Translations under genes and position numbers: made by a program
The notes under the pieces: model-generated
What the model saw: the letters and a program-made list of their open reading frames with translations, nothing else
What the model was told of the DNA's origin: nothing
Databases searched by the model: none
Part shown: piece after piece, positions 25,888 to 35,322 of the stretch
Layout: every line of letters starts with the position of its first letter
How positions within the stretch are numbered: position 1 is the first letter of the stretch
Assembly: GCF_024399315.1 (NCBI RefSeq)
Contig: NZ_CP075170.1
Coordinates: forward strand, 2,480,001-2,544,000
Length of the DNA: 64,000 nucleotides
From: Chryseobacterium sp. MA9
GTDB taxonomy: Bacteria; Bacteroidota; Bacteroidia; Flavobacteriales; Weeksellaceae
Reading direction: 5' to 3'

Positions 25888-26916
25888 TTGAATAAGAAAG
25901 GAATTTTACTGGTCAACCTCGGATCGCCGAGATCAACCTCCGTAAACGACGTAAAGGAATATCTTGATGAATTTTTGATGGACGAAAGAGTGATTGATTA
26001 CCGCTGGATCTTCCGTGCTCTTCTTGTACAGGGAATCATCCTGAAAACAAGACCTGCAAAATCTGCTGAAGCCTATAAAACAGTCTGGACAGATAAGGGT
26101 TCTCCACTGATTGTTATTACTGAACAGATTCAGAAAAAACTGCAAAAGGTAGTAGATGTACCGGTGGAAATCGGAATGAGATATGCTGAACCGAGTATTG
26201 AAACTGGTATTCAGAAACTGGTAGATCAGGGAATCACTGAAATCGTTCTTTTTCCTTTATATCCTCAATATGCCATGAGTACAACGGAAACGGTGATTGA
26301 AAAAGCAGAAGAAGTTAGAAAGAAGAAATTTCCAAAAGTAAAGATCAATTATATTCAGCCTTTCTATAACAGGGATATTTATATCAACTGCCTGGCAGAG
26401 AGTATTAAAGAGAAACTTCCTGAAAATTTTGATGCCCTGCAGTTTTCTTACCATGGTGTTCCGGAAAGACATATTTATAAGACAGACCCTACCAAGACCT
26501 GTAATCTTAATGACTGTTGTTCCCGAGAAGACAATCCAAGTCATCAGTTCTGCTACCGTCATCAATGTTATAAAACAACACAGCTTGTCATTGATAAATT
26601 GAATCTGCCTAAAGAAAAAACTATTGTTTCTTTCCAGTCAAGATTAGGAAAAGATAAATGGATTGAACCATATACCGATGAAACACTGGAAACAATTGGT
26701 AAAAAAGGAATAAAAAACCTGGCCATTGTGTGCCCGGCTTTCGTTTCTGACTGTCTTGAGACTCTGGAAGAAATTTCTGTAGAAGGAAAAGAACAGTTCA
26801 TGCACGGAGGTGGAGAGAATTTCCATTATATTCCCTGTCTGAATGATGAAGACCGATGGATTGATGTAGTAAAAATACTTTGTGAAGAAAAACTGAATGA
26901 TTTTTATCTGGTATAG
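25888..26916 (+). CDS. hemH: ferrochelatase (TTG start)
   Basis: A 342-residue enzyme inserting iron into porphyrin in the last step of heme synthesis. The start is TTG at 25888; the next codons NKKGILLVNLGSPRSTSVND match the family N-terminus. Other motifs: PLYPQYAMSTTETV, FSYHGVPERHIYKTDPT (catalytic His), and SFQSRLGKDKWIEPYT with VVCPAF-like AIVCPAFVSDCLETLEEI carrying the catalytic Glu. It has a Cys-rich insert NLNDCC...HQCY, seen in many Bacteroidetes enzymes. It ends at a terminator. Confidence 0.96.
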   Translation: MNKKGILLVNLGSPRSTSVNDVKEYLDEFLMDERVIDYRWIFRALLVQGIILKTRPAKSAEAYKTVWTDKGSPLIVITEQIQKKLQKVVDVPVEIGMRYAEPSIETGIQKLVDQGITEIVLFPLYPQYAMSTTETVIEKAEEVRKKKFPKVKINYIQPFYNRDIYINCLAESIKEKLPENFDALQFSYHGVPERHIYKTDPTKTCNLNDCCSREDNPSHQFCYRHQCYKTTQLVIDKLNLPKEKTIVSFQSRLGKDKWIEPYTDETLETIGKKGIKNLAIVCPAFVSDCLETLEEISVEGKEQFMHGGGENFHYIPCLNDEDRWIDVVKILCEEKLNDFYLV

Positions 26917-26937
26917 TTTACTTTACTCAAAATATAC

Positions 26938-26971
26938 AAAAGGCCACAAGAATTAACTTGCGGCCTTTTTG
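26938..26971. terminator. bidirectional terminator
   Basis: Stem AAAAGGCC-A-CAAG / CTTG-C-GGCCTTTT with one internal mismatch, then T. It lies between convergent hemH and the M4 peptidase. Confidence 0.85.
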
Positions 26972-26995
26972 TTGAATATATTAAAAATTTGGTGT

Positions 26996-28948
26996 TTACT
27001 TTTTAATAAGGTTTCCGGCTTTCTGTCCGTTTACTGTTACCACATATACTCCTGGAAGCATATTGGAAGGCAATTGGATGTTCAGCTTATTGATACCATC
27101 TGTCATCTCAACCTTTTCTGAAATTTCTTTTTTACCAGTCAGACTTACCAGTTCTACAATTCCTTTTCCAGCTTTACCTTCAAAGTTTACAGTGAATCTG
27201 TCAGTTGCAGGATTTGGGCTTATAGTATAAAGTGGTGTTTCTGTTGCAGCTACTTTTCCTGCTGCTGAAGTTCCGCCACCTACACCTACAGCATTCCATG
27301 CATTGGTAACCTGTGTTACTTCATTGCTTCCAGCTCCATACAGATCTGCTGCTGCCTGTAGAGAATAGGTTCTTGCGTTTGCATAATTGGATGATGAAGT
27401 CAGATAAGTTGTCAATGTTCTGTAAGCAATAGCACCTGCCTTATCAAGTCCGATTCCTGAAACATTATAAGCAAATCCTTTATCATTCGTACCTGATCCT
27501 CCGGTTACTAACAAATAATACCAGAAATTAAGTACTCCTGAATTGGTATGAACCCCACAATAATCATTAGATTGACTTGGAGTTACACAACCTGAAGTTG
27601 TAGTTGTTTTCCAGTAAGTTCCCATGTAAGTATCAGGCTGGCTGTAAGCATTAGGATTAGCCATGTTTCTGATTACATAATTGAAATCTTCTCCCAATGT
27701 CCAGCTTGCCTGGGTAGGTCTTGCCCAGCGTTCAATCGTATTTCCGAAGATATCTGAGAACCCTTCATTTAAAGCTCCTGATTCTCTCTGATAAGCAAGA
27801 TTAGCCGTTTTGGAAGTTAGACCGTGCGTAATTTCATGACCACAAACGTCTATTGCTGTTAAAGGTTTCCCGCCGTTTGTTGTAGAGCTGCCATCACCAT
27901 AAGTCATTCTGGAGCCATCCCAAAATGCATTAAAGTAGTTGGTAGAATAATGAACATAAGATTTAATAGCGAAATTATTATTATCAATACTCTTACGTCC
28001 ATATTTTGTATAAAAATAATCCACTGTCATTTCTGCTCCCCAATGGGCATCTGTAGCATATTGATCTTTATTGGTATTGACATTATTCCAGTTATTGTCT
28101 GTATCTGTAAAATCTACAGCAGAAGCATAACTGGTTCCTTTTTTTAGGTTATAAGTTTCCACGGCTGTTCCCCCATTTCTTCCTGTTTCTCTTAAACGAT
28201 AGCTTCCGTTATAAGAATCTGTAGTTATATTACGGGTTCCGCTATATCCTGTAGTTGCCGTCCCCGGGCTGTTCACCTCATGAATAATAGCATCTACTCC
28301 CAATACTTTTCCGTTCTTTGCATCTACAAAAACATATTGTCTGCTTAATGGTTTTTCAGCATAGATATTAAATTTATAGGCTAGCCTTAAATCATTCAGC
28401 CTGTCATCATCAGGATCTGAATAATAAACTAATTCACCTTTAGGAGCATAGCTTGCATTGGGATCACCTGTTTCTTTTTTAAGAAAATCTTCCTCTTCTT
28501 TATTTTTCCATTTATAGGATTCCGCTCCCACAAATGCCAAAGCACTCTGTAAAGCAGCATTTTCAGCAAGGCTGGCATTTTTGTCAAGTCCTTTCGGAAC
28601 TTTAAGAACCCATTTTCCTGACTGTCCTACTATTTTACCGTCTTTTGTCTGTACTGCCATCATTCCGTATTCTACAGGAATATCATTTACGGTCTGCTGA
28701 AATCTTTGAGTTTCAAAGCCTAATGCATCTTTTTCCAAGCCCAGTTTACGAGCTTGCCCCGGAGAAAGTCTCTGAGACGCTTCGTCAAATAAAACAAGAC
28801 TTCCCTCGAAACTAGGTGCATTTTTTTCAAATCGCATAAAGTCTGCATGTAATCCGATTTTACCCGGAATCAATTTGGATGGTGTGTTTTGTGCAAAAAC
28901 AAAAGAGCAGGCAGCAACGCTTGCCACTAAGATAAATTTCGTATTCAT
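26996..28948 (-). CDS. thermolysin-family (M4) metallopeptidase with T9SS sorting domain
   Basis: 650 residues. Signal peptide ends VFAQ; an FTP/PepSY-type propeptide spans about 25-215; the catalytic domain has zinc motif GHEITHGLTSK (HExxH) and the second-zinc-ligand helix ESGALNEGFSDIFGNTIE, plus CGVHTNSGVLNFWYYLL. The last 75 residues are a T9SS sorting domain starting YTISPNPATDRFTVNFEGK and ending GNLIKK. It is made as an inactive precursor and exported through the type IX system as an extracellular protease. Confidence 0.95.
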   Translation of the reverse strand: MNTKFILVASVAACSFVFAQNTPSKLIPGKIGLHADFMRFEKNAPSFEGSLVLFDEASQRLSPGQARKLGLEKDALGFETQRFQQTVNDIPVEYGMMAVQTKDGKIVGQSGKWVLKVPKGLDKNASLAENAALQSALAFVGAESYKWKNKEEEDFLKKETGDPNASYAPKGELVYYSDPDDDRLNDLRLAYKFNIYAEKPLSRQYVFVDAKNGKVLGVDAIIHEVNSPGTATTGYSGTRNITTDSYNGSYRLRETGRNGGTAVETYNLKKGTSYASAVDFTDTDNNWNNVNTNKDQYATDAHWGAEMTVDYFYTKYGRKSIDNNNFAIKSYVHYSTNYFNAFWDGSRMTYGDGSSTTNGGKPLTAIDVCGHEITHGLTSKTANLAYQRESGALNEGFSDIFGNTIERWARPTQASWTLGEDFNYVIRNMANPNAYSQPDTYMGTYWKTTTTSGCVTPSQSNDYCGVHTNSGVLNFWYYLLVTGGSGTNDKGFAYNVSGIGLDKAGAIAYRTLTTYLTSSSNYANARTYSLQAAADLYGAGSNEVTQVTNAWNAVGVGGGTSAAGKVAATETPLYTISPNPATDRFTVNFEGKAGKGIVELVSLTGKKEISEKVEMTDGINKLNIQLPSNMLPGVYVVTVNGQKAGNLIKK

Positions 28949-29313
28949 AATAATATTTGGTTGATTGTGTTGACGAATTTATAAACTTTCTTCAATAAAA
29001 CAACATAAACCATGAATAAAATTCAATAGATATTATTAATCAGTAAATAAAACATAATAATGATTTTAAAACAAAGAAAAATATTTAAATATAATTTTTC
29101 TGCAATATAATTTTTAAATTAAAATATTTAATTAAAATCAAAATTTTGTGAATTATTTTTTTTCACTATGCAGTGCATTATAATCAAAAAAAATTAATCC
29201 TAATTTGATATTTTAAAGTCTGATATTTTCAAAATTGCAAAAAAATAAGGACCATCTTAAGAGACAGTCCCAAATAATAGGTATATTTTTATGCAGAAGA
29301 TATCAAGTCTGAT
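28949..29313. other. AT-rich intergenic region without a recognised gene
   Basis: 365 bases between the M4 peptidase start and the T9SS plug gene end, extremely AT-rich with no ORF of note. It must contain the M4 promoter. An exact TAnnTTTG on the minus strand was not found near the start, and no strong hairpin follows the plug gene. Nothing else seen. Confidence 0.6.
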
Positions 29314-30531
29314 TTATCTTTTATTGGCAATTGGTGTTCTGAATTCACCATATCCCATCAAACCATCATAATTTCTTCCGAAAGGTGCATAATAAAGAAA
29401 TGCCTGGTAAAGATTTTCCGTCTGCCAGAAATTACCATTTACTTCACCGAAGTTCAATCCGTTTCCATCTTTTGTCACCAAGACATAATTATAAAACCCT
29501 TGTTTCAGGAATATTCTAGCCACATACTGCTTGGTAGCTGCATCATACTGCATCTGATTTTCTTTGCCTGGCTTAAAATTATTAAATCCACCCAATACAT
29601 AAATCTCTTTATCTACCGGATCCGACTCCAGGTAGAAATGTACCCATGAATAGTCAGCTTCTCTTTCTGCATCTCTTTCTCTACCTAAATCATTTCTTCT
29701 GTAATACCATGCTCCGTTGACATCCGGCTGATATTGGTAATTTAAAGGAAATGCCCATACCGGATGCAGATACGTCTGGTTAACATCATCTTTTATTTCG
29801 GTAACACGTACCATATCGGCGGCCATATTCATATTTTTATTATCGAAATAATAAAACTCATTATCTCCAGGAAATGTAAGATTCATCTGTTGGAAAAGCA
29901 CCTGATTTCCTAAAACACTGCTTGGTTTCAGATTAGAGATAACCATATTTGGGTTGTTATTCTGCATCACATTCATAGTGATTGAATTGACATTGGAAGA
30001 AATATCTCCTCCTTTCGGAGTAACATTCACTTCTACCCTTTGGTTAAGGTTAGGATTTTTTGCATCTGCAAATCTTGAAATATTTAAACCTAGAGATGTT
30101 GCATCTTCAACCAGATAAAATCTTTTTTTGAAAAGAGGCTGATCTGCAGAATCTTTGTAAACAATCAGTTCATAATTCCCTGAAATTTTCAGCTGGATTT
30201 TATCATTCGGAAAAACAAGTTTATAGTGAGTATAAGCCTGTAAAGTATTGAAAGAATACTGAAACTGATCCAGAAGCGCATTCATACTTCCTGCAGCAAA
30301 TTCTGTAAAAAACAGATTATCATCATTCCAGTTTCTGTCATAATGTTTGAATGTATATCTATAGATCTGACTGCCATTTGTAAGATCATCAAAGCCCAGA
30401 ACCAACTGTTCACCAATCTTGATAACCGGGGTTTCATCATTGGTCTGAGGGTTGAACAGCTGAACACTTTGGATATTTTGTCCAAAAACCAGTCCGCTCA
30501 AAGAAAGTAAGAGTATTCGCAAAGTTTTCAT
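29314..30531 (-). CDS. type IX secretion system plug protein (DUF5103)
   Basis: 405 residues with signal peptide MKTLRILLLSLSGLVFGQ. The DUF5103 family, N-terminal part IQSVQLFNPQTNDETPVIKI and central Ig-like domains with YTFKHYDRNWNDDNLFF, corresponds to the T9SS Plug component, which blocks the periplasmic side of the SprA translocon pore before PorV binding. The C-terminal part (YVLGGFNNFKPGKENQM) resembles a carbohydrate-binding/early-set fold. Its presence fits the two T9SS cargo proteins in this window (2378 and 26996). Confidence 0.88.
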   Translation of the reverse strand: MKTLRILLLSLSGLVFGQNIQSVQLFNPQTNDETPVIKIGEQLVLGFDDLTNGSQIYRYTFKHYDRNWNDDNLFFTEFAAGSMNALLDQFQYSFNTLQAYTHYKLVFPNDKIQLKISGNYELIVYKDSADQPLFKKRFYLVEDATSLGLNISRFADAKNPNLNQRVEVNVTPKGGDISSNVNSITMNVMQNNNPNMVISNLKPSSVLGNQVLFQQMNLTFPGDNEFYYFDNKNMNMAADMVRVTEIKDDVNQTYLHPVWAFPLNYQYQPDVNGAWYYRRNDLGRERDAEREADYSWVHFYLESDPVDKEIYVLGGFNNFKPGKENQMQYDAATKQYVARIFLKQGFYNYVLVTKDGNGLNFGEVNGNFWQTENLYQAFLYYAPFGRNYDGLMGYGEFRTPIANKR

Positions 30532-30575
30532 TATGACGAAGATAACGAAAAATAGCCATTTTCTTAATAATATCG

Positions 30576-30583
30576 TATTTTTG
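30576..30583 (+). promoter_or_regulatory. -7 promoter element of the MBL-fold gene
   Basis: TATTTTTG matches TAnnTTTG exactly, 18 bases before the ATG at 30602. Confidence 0.5.
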
Positions 30584-30601
30584 AATAAAAAATATTCAGA
30601 T

Positions 30602-31240
30602 ATGCTTCAGATTCAAGGTTTCGTATTCAACTTTGCGAGCGAAAACACTTACATCATTTATAACGAGAATAAAAACGCATGGTTAATTGATCCCGGAAAT
30701 ATGAAAGGGCAGGAAACCCAGGCTATTGATAGTTTTATTTCAGAAAACGGACTGAAAATTCAGAAAATTCTTCTTACCCACGCACATATTGATCATGTAT
30801 TGGGGCTTCAATGGGCTTTTGATACATTCAAAGTACCTGTTACGATGCATCAGGAAGATCAGGAAGTTCTGAATATGCTGCAGGCAAGCGGGATGAGATT
30901 CGGAATGCAGGTAGATCCTGTAAAAGTAGATGTGGAATATATAAAAGAAGGGGATGAACTGAATCTGGATGGTGAAAAATTTAAAATTTACCATGTTCCG
31001 GGACACTCTCCGGGAAGTGTAGTCTATCACCATGAAAATCAGAAATTCATGATCTCAGGAGATGTTCTTTTTGAAGGCAGCATCGGAAGAACAGATTTAT
31101 ATAAAGGAAATTATGAACAGCTGATTGATGGTATCAAATCAAAGCTTTTCATCCTGGATCATGATACACAGGTTTTCTCAGGACATGGAAATCCTACCTC
31201 GATTGGTTTTGAAAAGCAGTATAATCCGTTTTTGAAGTAA
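30602..31240 (+). CDS. MBL-fold metallo-hydrolase (glyoxalase II-like)
   Basis: 212 residues from ATG 30602 (MLQIQGFVFNFASENTYII). The longer in-frame extension was rejected because it covers the promoter-like TATTTTTG. Zinc motif LTHAHIDHVLG (HxHxDH), then VPGHSPGSVVYHH, SGDVLFEGSIGRTDLY and FSGHGNPTSIG supply the remaining metal ligands. The length and RTDLY/GHG pattern place it with small glyoxalase II-like hydrolases (YcbL type) rather than beta-lactamases. The natural substrate is not known. Divergent from the T9SS plug gene. Confidence 0.93.
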   Translation: MLQIQGFVFNFASENTYIIYNENKNAWLIDPGNMKGQETQAIDSFISENGLKIQKILLTHAHIDHVLGLQWAFDTFKVPVTMHQEDQEVLNMLQASGMRFGMQVDPVKVDVEYIKEGDELNLDGEKFKIYHVPGHSPGSVVYHHENQKFMISGDVLFEGSIGRTDLYKGNYEQLIDGIKSKLFILDHDTQVFSGHGNPTSIGFEKQYNPFLK

Positions 31241-31325
31241 GAGAGTTTGAGAGTTCTGTAAATGTTTGGATTCAAACTTAGGTATGCCAGATACTTCTTA
31301 ACATATGAGAGAATATAAAAAATAC

Positions 31326-31354
31326 AAAACCGTCTGAAAATACTGACGGTTTTG
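31326..31354. terminator. bidirectional terminator
   Basis: Stem AAAACCGTC / GACGGTTTT with a 10-base loop, between the MBL-fold gene and the TonB receptor. Confidence 0.85.
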
Positions 31355-31374
31355 CTGTTATAAAGAAATAGAAT

Positions 31375-33816
31375 TTAGAAATCCAAAGTGATTGACGCTC
31401 TGGCCGCAGCTCCCATAATAGGTCTCGCCATAATGATTCCATCTCCGTTTGGAGAACCCGCTCTTGGGTCACCTTCTGTGATTCCTATTGTATTAAAGAT
31501 ATTGGTTCCATCTACTGCAAAACGTATTCTCCCTAATTGGTAAGACATTCCTGCTCCAAATTCGGTGAATGAAGGCAATGTCTGCACATTCTTCTCATCC
31601 TGAAAACGTTTTCCGTAGTAATTCATGCTTACATATGTTCTCCACGCTTTTGTAATATTAACTGCCGGGGAAATATTGAAGAAAAATTTAGGCATTCTTC
31701 TGACCACATTTCCTTCAAGAACGCTTCCAGCCTCAAGGTTTTTATATTTTGGACTCTGAATGGTTCCGTTGAATGTTACTTCTAAAATATTATTAAATAA
31801 GCGGGCGAAACCTTCCACCTCAACTCCATAGTTTTGTGTATTGGCAAAGGTATTTTCAGATTTCCCATCAGAGAAAACATCTGTAAATGACAGGTTTTTC
31901 AATGTAGAATAGAACGGAATCACTGCTACATCAAAAGTACGCGAGTAATATTTATATCCAACCTCCAATTGGTTTGTTGTTACTGATTTTAAAGGTTTAT
32001 CAGGGGTTGGATTGGAGAAATAATTGTAGTAAGCTTCTTCGTTAGGAGATCTGAAACCATTGGAAAAACGGGCGTATACTGCGTTTTCTCTATTGATCTT
32101 ATAATTCGCTGCTAATGTAAAAGAAACTTTATCCACATTATAGTTCCAGTAGGTATATTTATTTCCCAATACACTCATATTGTCATCAGCGGTTGTTGTA
32201 TTGAAACCGTGAGTTCCATCAGTGGTTAACCCTGAATTATTTAAATTGGAAGTTGTTGTATTGACAAAATTTCCTTTGTAATAATCGTGGCTGTAACGAA
32301 GACCTCCATTCACACTTAAAGCATCGGTAATATTATAATCCAGGTTTACATACAGATCATTCAAACTTCCCTGAGTCTGGGTTCTTCTCTGTAAGAATGT
32401 CATATCCATTACTCCATTGTAGGTTTTAGAGTATCCATCATCAGACGGACTCATAGAAGGGTTTACTAGGTTCAAAAGCTCAGGTCTGTCTGTAGCAGTG
32501 GCCAGAATATTGCTCCAGTTCCAGTATTGCTGAGATTTCCAGTTGGATTTATAAAAACCAGCTGTAACATTTCCTTTGTCAAATTTATAATTGAACTGTA
32601 AATCATTCACAAAGTTATTCATTTGCTTGTCGATGGCCCAGAATCCTAATTTCTGTACGTTCTCAGGATTGACAACAGCTCCGTTGCTTACCAGAGAATA
32701 CTGATAGTTGCTCATTCCAAGTCCTCCGTCTTTCACAGCATCAGTAGCATATTTAGAAGCTACCTTGGGTGGCCCTGCAGGAAAAATTCCTGTATAATTC
32801 ATATTGATATCTGTGTATCTGGTTTTGTTTAAAACTGTGAAATTATTTCCAAGATCATATTTAAACTCTGTTCCTAATACATCTACTTTCGGATGAATTC
32901 CGTCTTCAAGATTTCTGTTGAAAAATCCACCTCCGGCCTGTGGGATATTCAGCTGGCTGATTGCTCTGTAACTATATGTTCCGTAATTAGGATCAAAATT
33001 CTGGAATCCTTTCAGCTTGTTACCGTTTTGTACCAAAGGAATAGGAAGGAAGAATGTATTTCTGTCATCCAGTTTTTTGTAATATACTTTTACGTAGCCT
33101 TTATCAAAGACGTATTTCAGGTTCATTCTGATTTGTCCGCCATTATTAGCTTTGAAACCTGTTTTCCTGATCCCGTCATCTGTTCTGTAAAAACCTCCGA
33201 CATTGAAAAACAATTTATCCTGAACCAAAGCTCCCCCTACATTCACATCGGTACGCATTAATCCATATGTACTTGTCTCCAATTTTGCCGTACCTCTGAA
33301 ATCATTGGTTCCTTCTCTGGTAATAAAGTTGATCAAACCACCGGGAGAATTGGTTGCAAAAATAGATCCCGATCCCCCTCTCAAAGCTTCCATACGGTTT
33401 ACCGAATTGTCTACACGAAAAAAGTTATCCGCATTGGCAAACTGAAGGGCTCCGTCTTCAAAAACCGGAAGACCATCTTCCTGTACCTGCACAAATTCAT
33501 AAGCTCCTGCGGAAGGAATACCTCTTGCAAAAAGGTTATTTCCTACTTCACCTCCTGAAGTTTCCACCGCAAATCCGGGAACTCTTTGTAATAAAGCAGC
33601 GGCACTAATCGGGTTCTGCTTCTGGATTTCTTTGGAACTGAATGTGGAAATCGCTGTGCTGGATTCTATTTTTTTCTTCGGATTTGAATTTCCTGTGATA
33701 ACAATCTGATCGATAGAGGAAACTTTTGCAGAATCCTGCGGAGTTTCCTGGGCATAAGCATTATTAAAATATAACGTAGCTGTTGCGGCGATTAAAAAGA
33801 TTGATTTTTTTTTCAT
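31375..33816 (-). CDS. TonB-dependent outer-membrane receptor
   Basis: 813 residues from ATG 33816 (MKKKSIFLIAATATLYFNNA, signal peptide ending AYAQ). Upstream codons are open but lack a signal. A plug domain at about residues 30-170 (IDQIVITGN, AAALLQRVPGFAVET, ALRGGSGSIFATNSPGGLIN) is followed by a 22-strand barrel ending in a terminal Phe (ITLDF). It has no carboxypeptidase-like N-terminal domain and no SusD partner, so it resembles FecA/CirA-type receptors rather than SusC. It is the last gene of the unit with trehalase and MFS transporter (22-base gap), so it probably imports the same sugar across the outer membrane. Confidence 0.93.
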   Translation of the reverse strand: MKKKSIFLIAATATLYFNNAYAQETPQDSAKVSSIDQIVITGNSNPKKKIESSTAISTFSSKEIQKQNPISAAALLQRVPGFAVETSGGEVGNNLFARGIPSAGAYEFVQVQEDGLPVFEDGALQFANADNFFRVDNSVNRMEALRGGSGSIFATNSPGGLINFITREGTNDFRGTAKLETSTYGLMRTDVNVGGALVQDKLFFNVGGFYRTDDGIRKTGFKANNGGQIRMNLKYVFDKGYVKVYYKKLDDRNTFFLPIPLVQNGNKLKGFQNFDPNYGTYSYRAISQLNIPQAGGGFFNRNLEDGIHPKVDVLGTEFKYDLGNNFTVLNKTRYTDINMNYTGIFPAGPPKVASKYATDAVKDGGLGMSNYQYSLVSNGAVVNPENVQKLGFWAIDKQMNNFVNDLQFNYKFDKGNVTAGFYKSNWKSQQYWNWSNILATATDRPELLNLVNPSMSPSDDGYSKTYNGVMDMTFLQRRTQTQGSLNDLYVNLDYNITDALSVNGGLRYSHDYYKGNFVNTTTSNLNNSGLTTDGTHGFNTTTADDNMSVLGNKYTYWNYNVDKVSFTLAANYKINRENAVYARFSNGFRSPNEEAYYNYFSNPTPDKPLKSVTTNQLEVGYKYYSRTFDVAVIPFYSTLKNLSFTDVFSDGKSENTFANTQNYGVEVEGFARLFNNILEVTFNGTIQSPKYKNLEAGSVLEGNVVRRMPKFFFNISPAVNITKAWRTYVSMNYYGKRFQDEKNVQTLPSFTEFGAGMSYQLGRIRFAVDGTNIFNTIGITEGDPRAGSPNGDGIIMARPIMGAAARASITLDF

Positions 33817-33838
33817 AGCCTTATTTTTATTGTTAGTT

Positions 33839-35320
33839 TCAGTTTTGTTGTAATTGTAAATACACTCCATTGGTCCAACCGAATCCATCCTGATTAGGGT
33901 ACTCCCCGCCGCCTGCTATTGTTTCTGTGTCTAATGCATTGTATTTTTCCATTAGTTTTCCGGTATTCTTGTAGACTCTTTCTACATTGGAACACCAATT
34001 ATTTTTTATCTCCTCAGCCAGTTTATCAAAGCCATAATTTTTCATTGCTTTAAAGCCCAGCCACTGATACGGGGCCCATGCATTGGGAAGATCCCATTGC
34101 TGACCTGAGTTTTTAGTTGTTGTGACCAACCCTCCCTTGTAAAGAAATTTTTCACCTATAGCTTTAGCAACCGCCTCTGCCTGTTCCTGATCTGCAATTC
34201 CAAGGAATAAAGGGTAAAGAGCAGCAATATGTTCAGACGGTGTTTTTGTGTTTTTTTTAGTGTGATAATCTTTATAATTGTTAGTATTTCTATCCCAGAA
34301 ATATTTGTTGATCATCTGTCTTCGGTTTGCTGCTCTTTCTGAAAAATAATTTTCTTTGTCACTCAGATTCTGAAGCGCTGAAGATTTTGCCAAAGTCATT
34401 TCCAGATGCCACAAGAGGCAATTCAGATCTACTTGTGCAAGATTCAGTGTTTCTATAGTCTGTATATTTTCTCCGTCTGCGAACCATCTGCTGGAAAAAT
34501 CCCAGCCCGATTCACAGGCACTTCTTATATTTCTGTAAAATTCATCTCCTGAAGTGGTCTCATGATCTTCAATGTCGATCAGATAACTTTCAGGGCGTGG
34601 TGAATTTTCTGCATCGTAATAACGGTTCAGAATATCTCCGTCTGTTGTTTTAACCACTCTTTTTACACTGGATCCGTTTTCAAGCCATTCTTCGCCATCC
34701 ATCCAGAAAGCATATTCTTTTTCCAAAGTTTCGTGGTATTGTGTATAAATTCCTTCATTATGCATCGTTTCAAAAAGGAGGTCCAGCATTAATGAAAAAT
34801 AAGGGGGCTGCGATCTACTTAAGAAATGTGTTCTGCTCGCATTCGGAACAAATCCTACATTTTTAATCAGATAAGAGCAGTTTTCAACAATATTTTTCAT
34901 CATTTCTATTCTGTCTGAAGCTTTTAATCCAAGCATAATAAAATAACTATCCCAATAGAAAAACTCATTAAAACGACCTCCAGGAACTATATAAGGTTTT
35001 GGTAATTTTAAAAGTGTTCCCTTTTCTTCATAAGCCGTACGGGTAAGTTCATCCCATAACTTTTCAATATGCTCTCCGATTGGAAGATGCTCTTCTCTCT
35101 GAACGGAAACTCTTGCTCCTAAAAAATCAAAATGAGCCATCACAAAATCTTTCAGATCAAAACCTTCTGTATTTTTTGATTTTTCATAATCCTCATTAAT
35201 CTTTGCAATAGGAAACAGAGGAACTGCATCCGTCATCATTTTCTGATCTTCAAAAATTTCAGATCTCTGCACATCATCAAACAGACTTTGAATTTCGTTT
35301 ATGTAAAGCTGATTACTCAT
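33839..35320 (-). CDS. treF: trehalase (glycoside hydrolase family 37)
   Basis: 493 residues, no signal peptide, so cytoplasmic. GH37 signatures are both present: PGGRFNEFFYWDSYFIMLGL (signature 1) and QQWDLPNAWAPYQW (signature 2, usually QWDxPxGWAP), plus the Arg-rich FVPNASRTHFLSRSQPP segment and the Glu-rich C-terminal AGGGEYPNQDGFGWTNGV. It hydrolyses alpha,alpha-trehalose to two glucose. It sits 2 bases from the MFS gene and 22 from the TonB receptor, suggesting a single trehalose-uptake-and-hydrolysis operon. TreF is used by analogy with the cytoplasmic E. coli enzyme. Confidence 0.93.
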   Translation of the reverse strand: MSNQLYINEIQSLFDDVQRSEIFEDQKMMTDAVPLFPIAKINEDYEKSKNTEGFDLKDFVMAHFDFLGARVSVQREEHLPIGEHIEKLWDELTRTAYEEKGTLLKLPKPYIVPGGRFNEFFYWDSYFIMLGLKASDRIEMMKNIVENCSYLIKNVGFVPNASRTHFLSRSQPPYFSLMLDLLFETMHNEGIYTQYHETLEKEYAFWMDGEEWLENGSSVKRVVKTTDGDILNRYYDAENSPRPESYLIDIEDHETTSGDEFYRNIRSACESGWDFSSRWFADGENIQTIETLNLAQVDLNCLLWHLEMTLAKSSALQNLSDKENYFSERAANRRQMINKYFWDRNTNNYKDYHTKKNTKTPSEHIAALYPLFLGIADQEQAEAVAKAIGEKFLYKGGLVTTTKNSGQQWDLPNAWAPYQWLGFKAMKNYGFDKLAEEIKNNWCSNVERVYKNTGKLMEKYNALDTETIAGGGEYPNQDGFGWTNGVYLQLQQN

Positions 35321-35322
35321 TG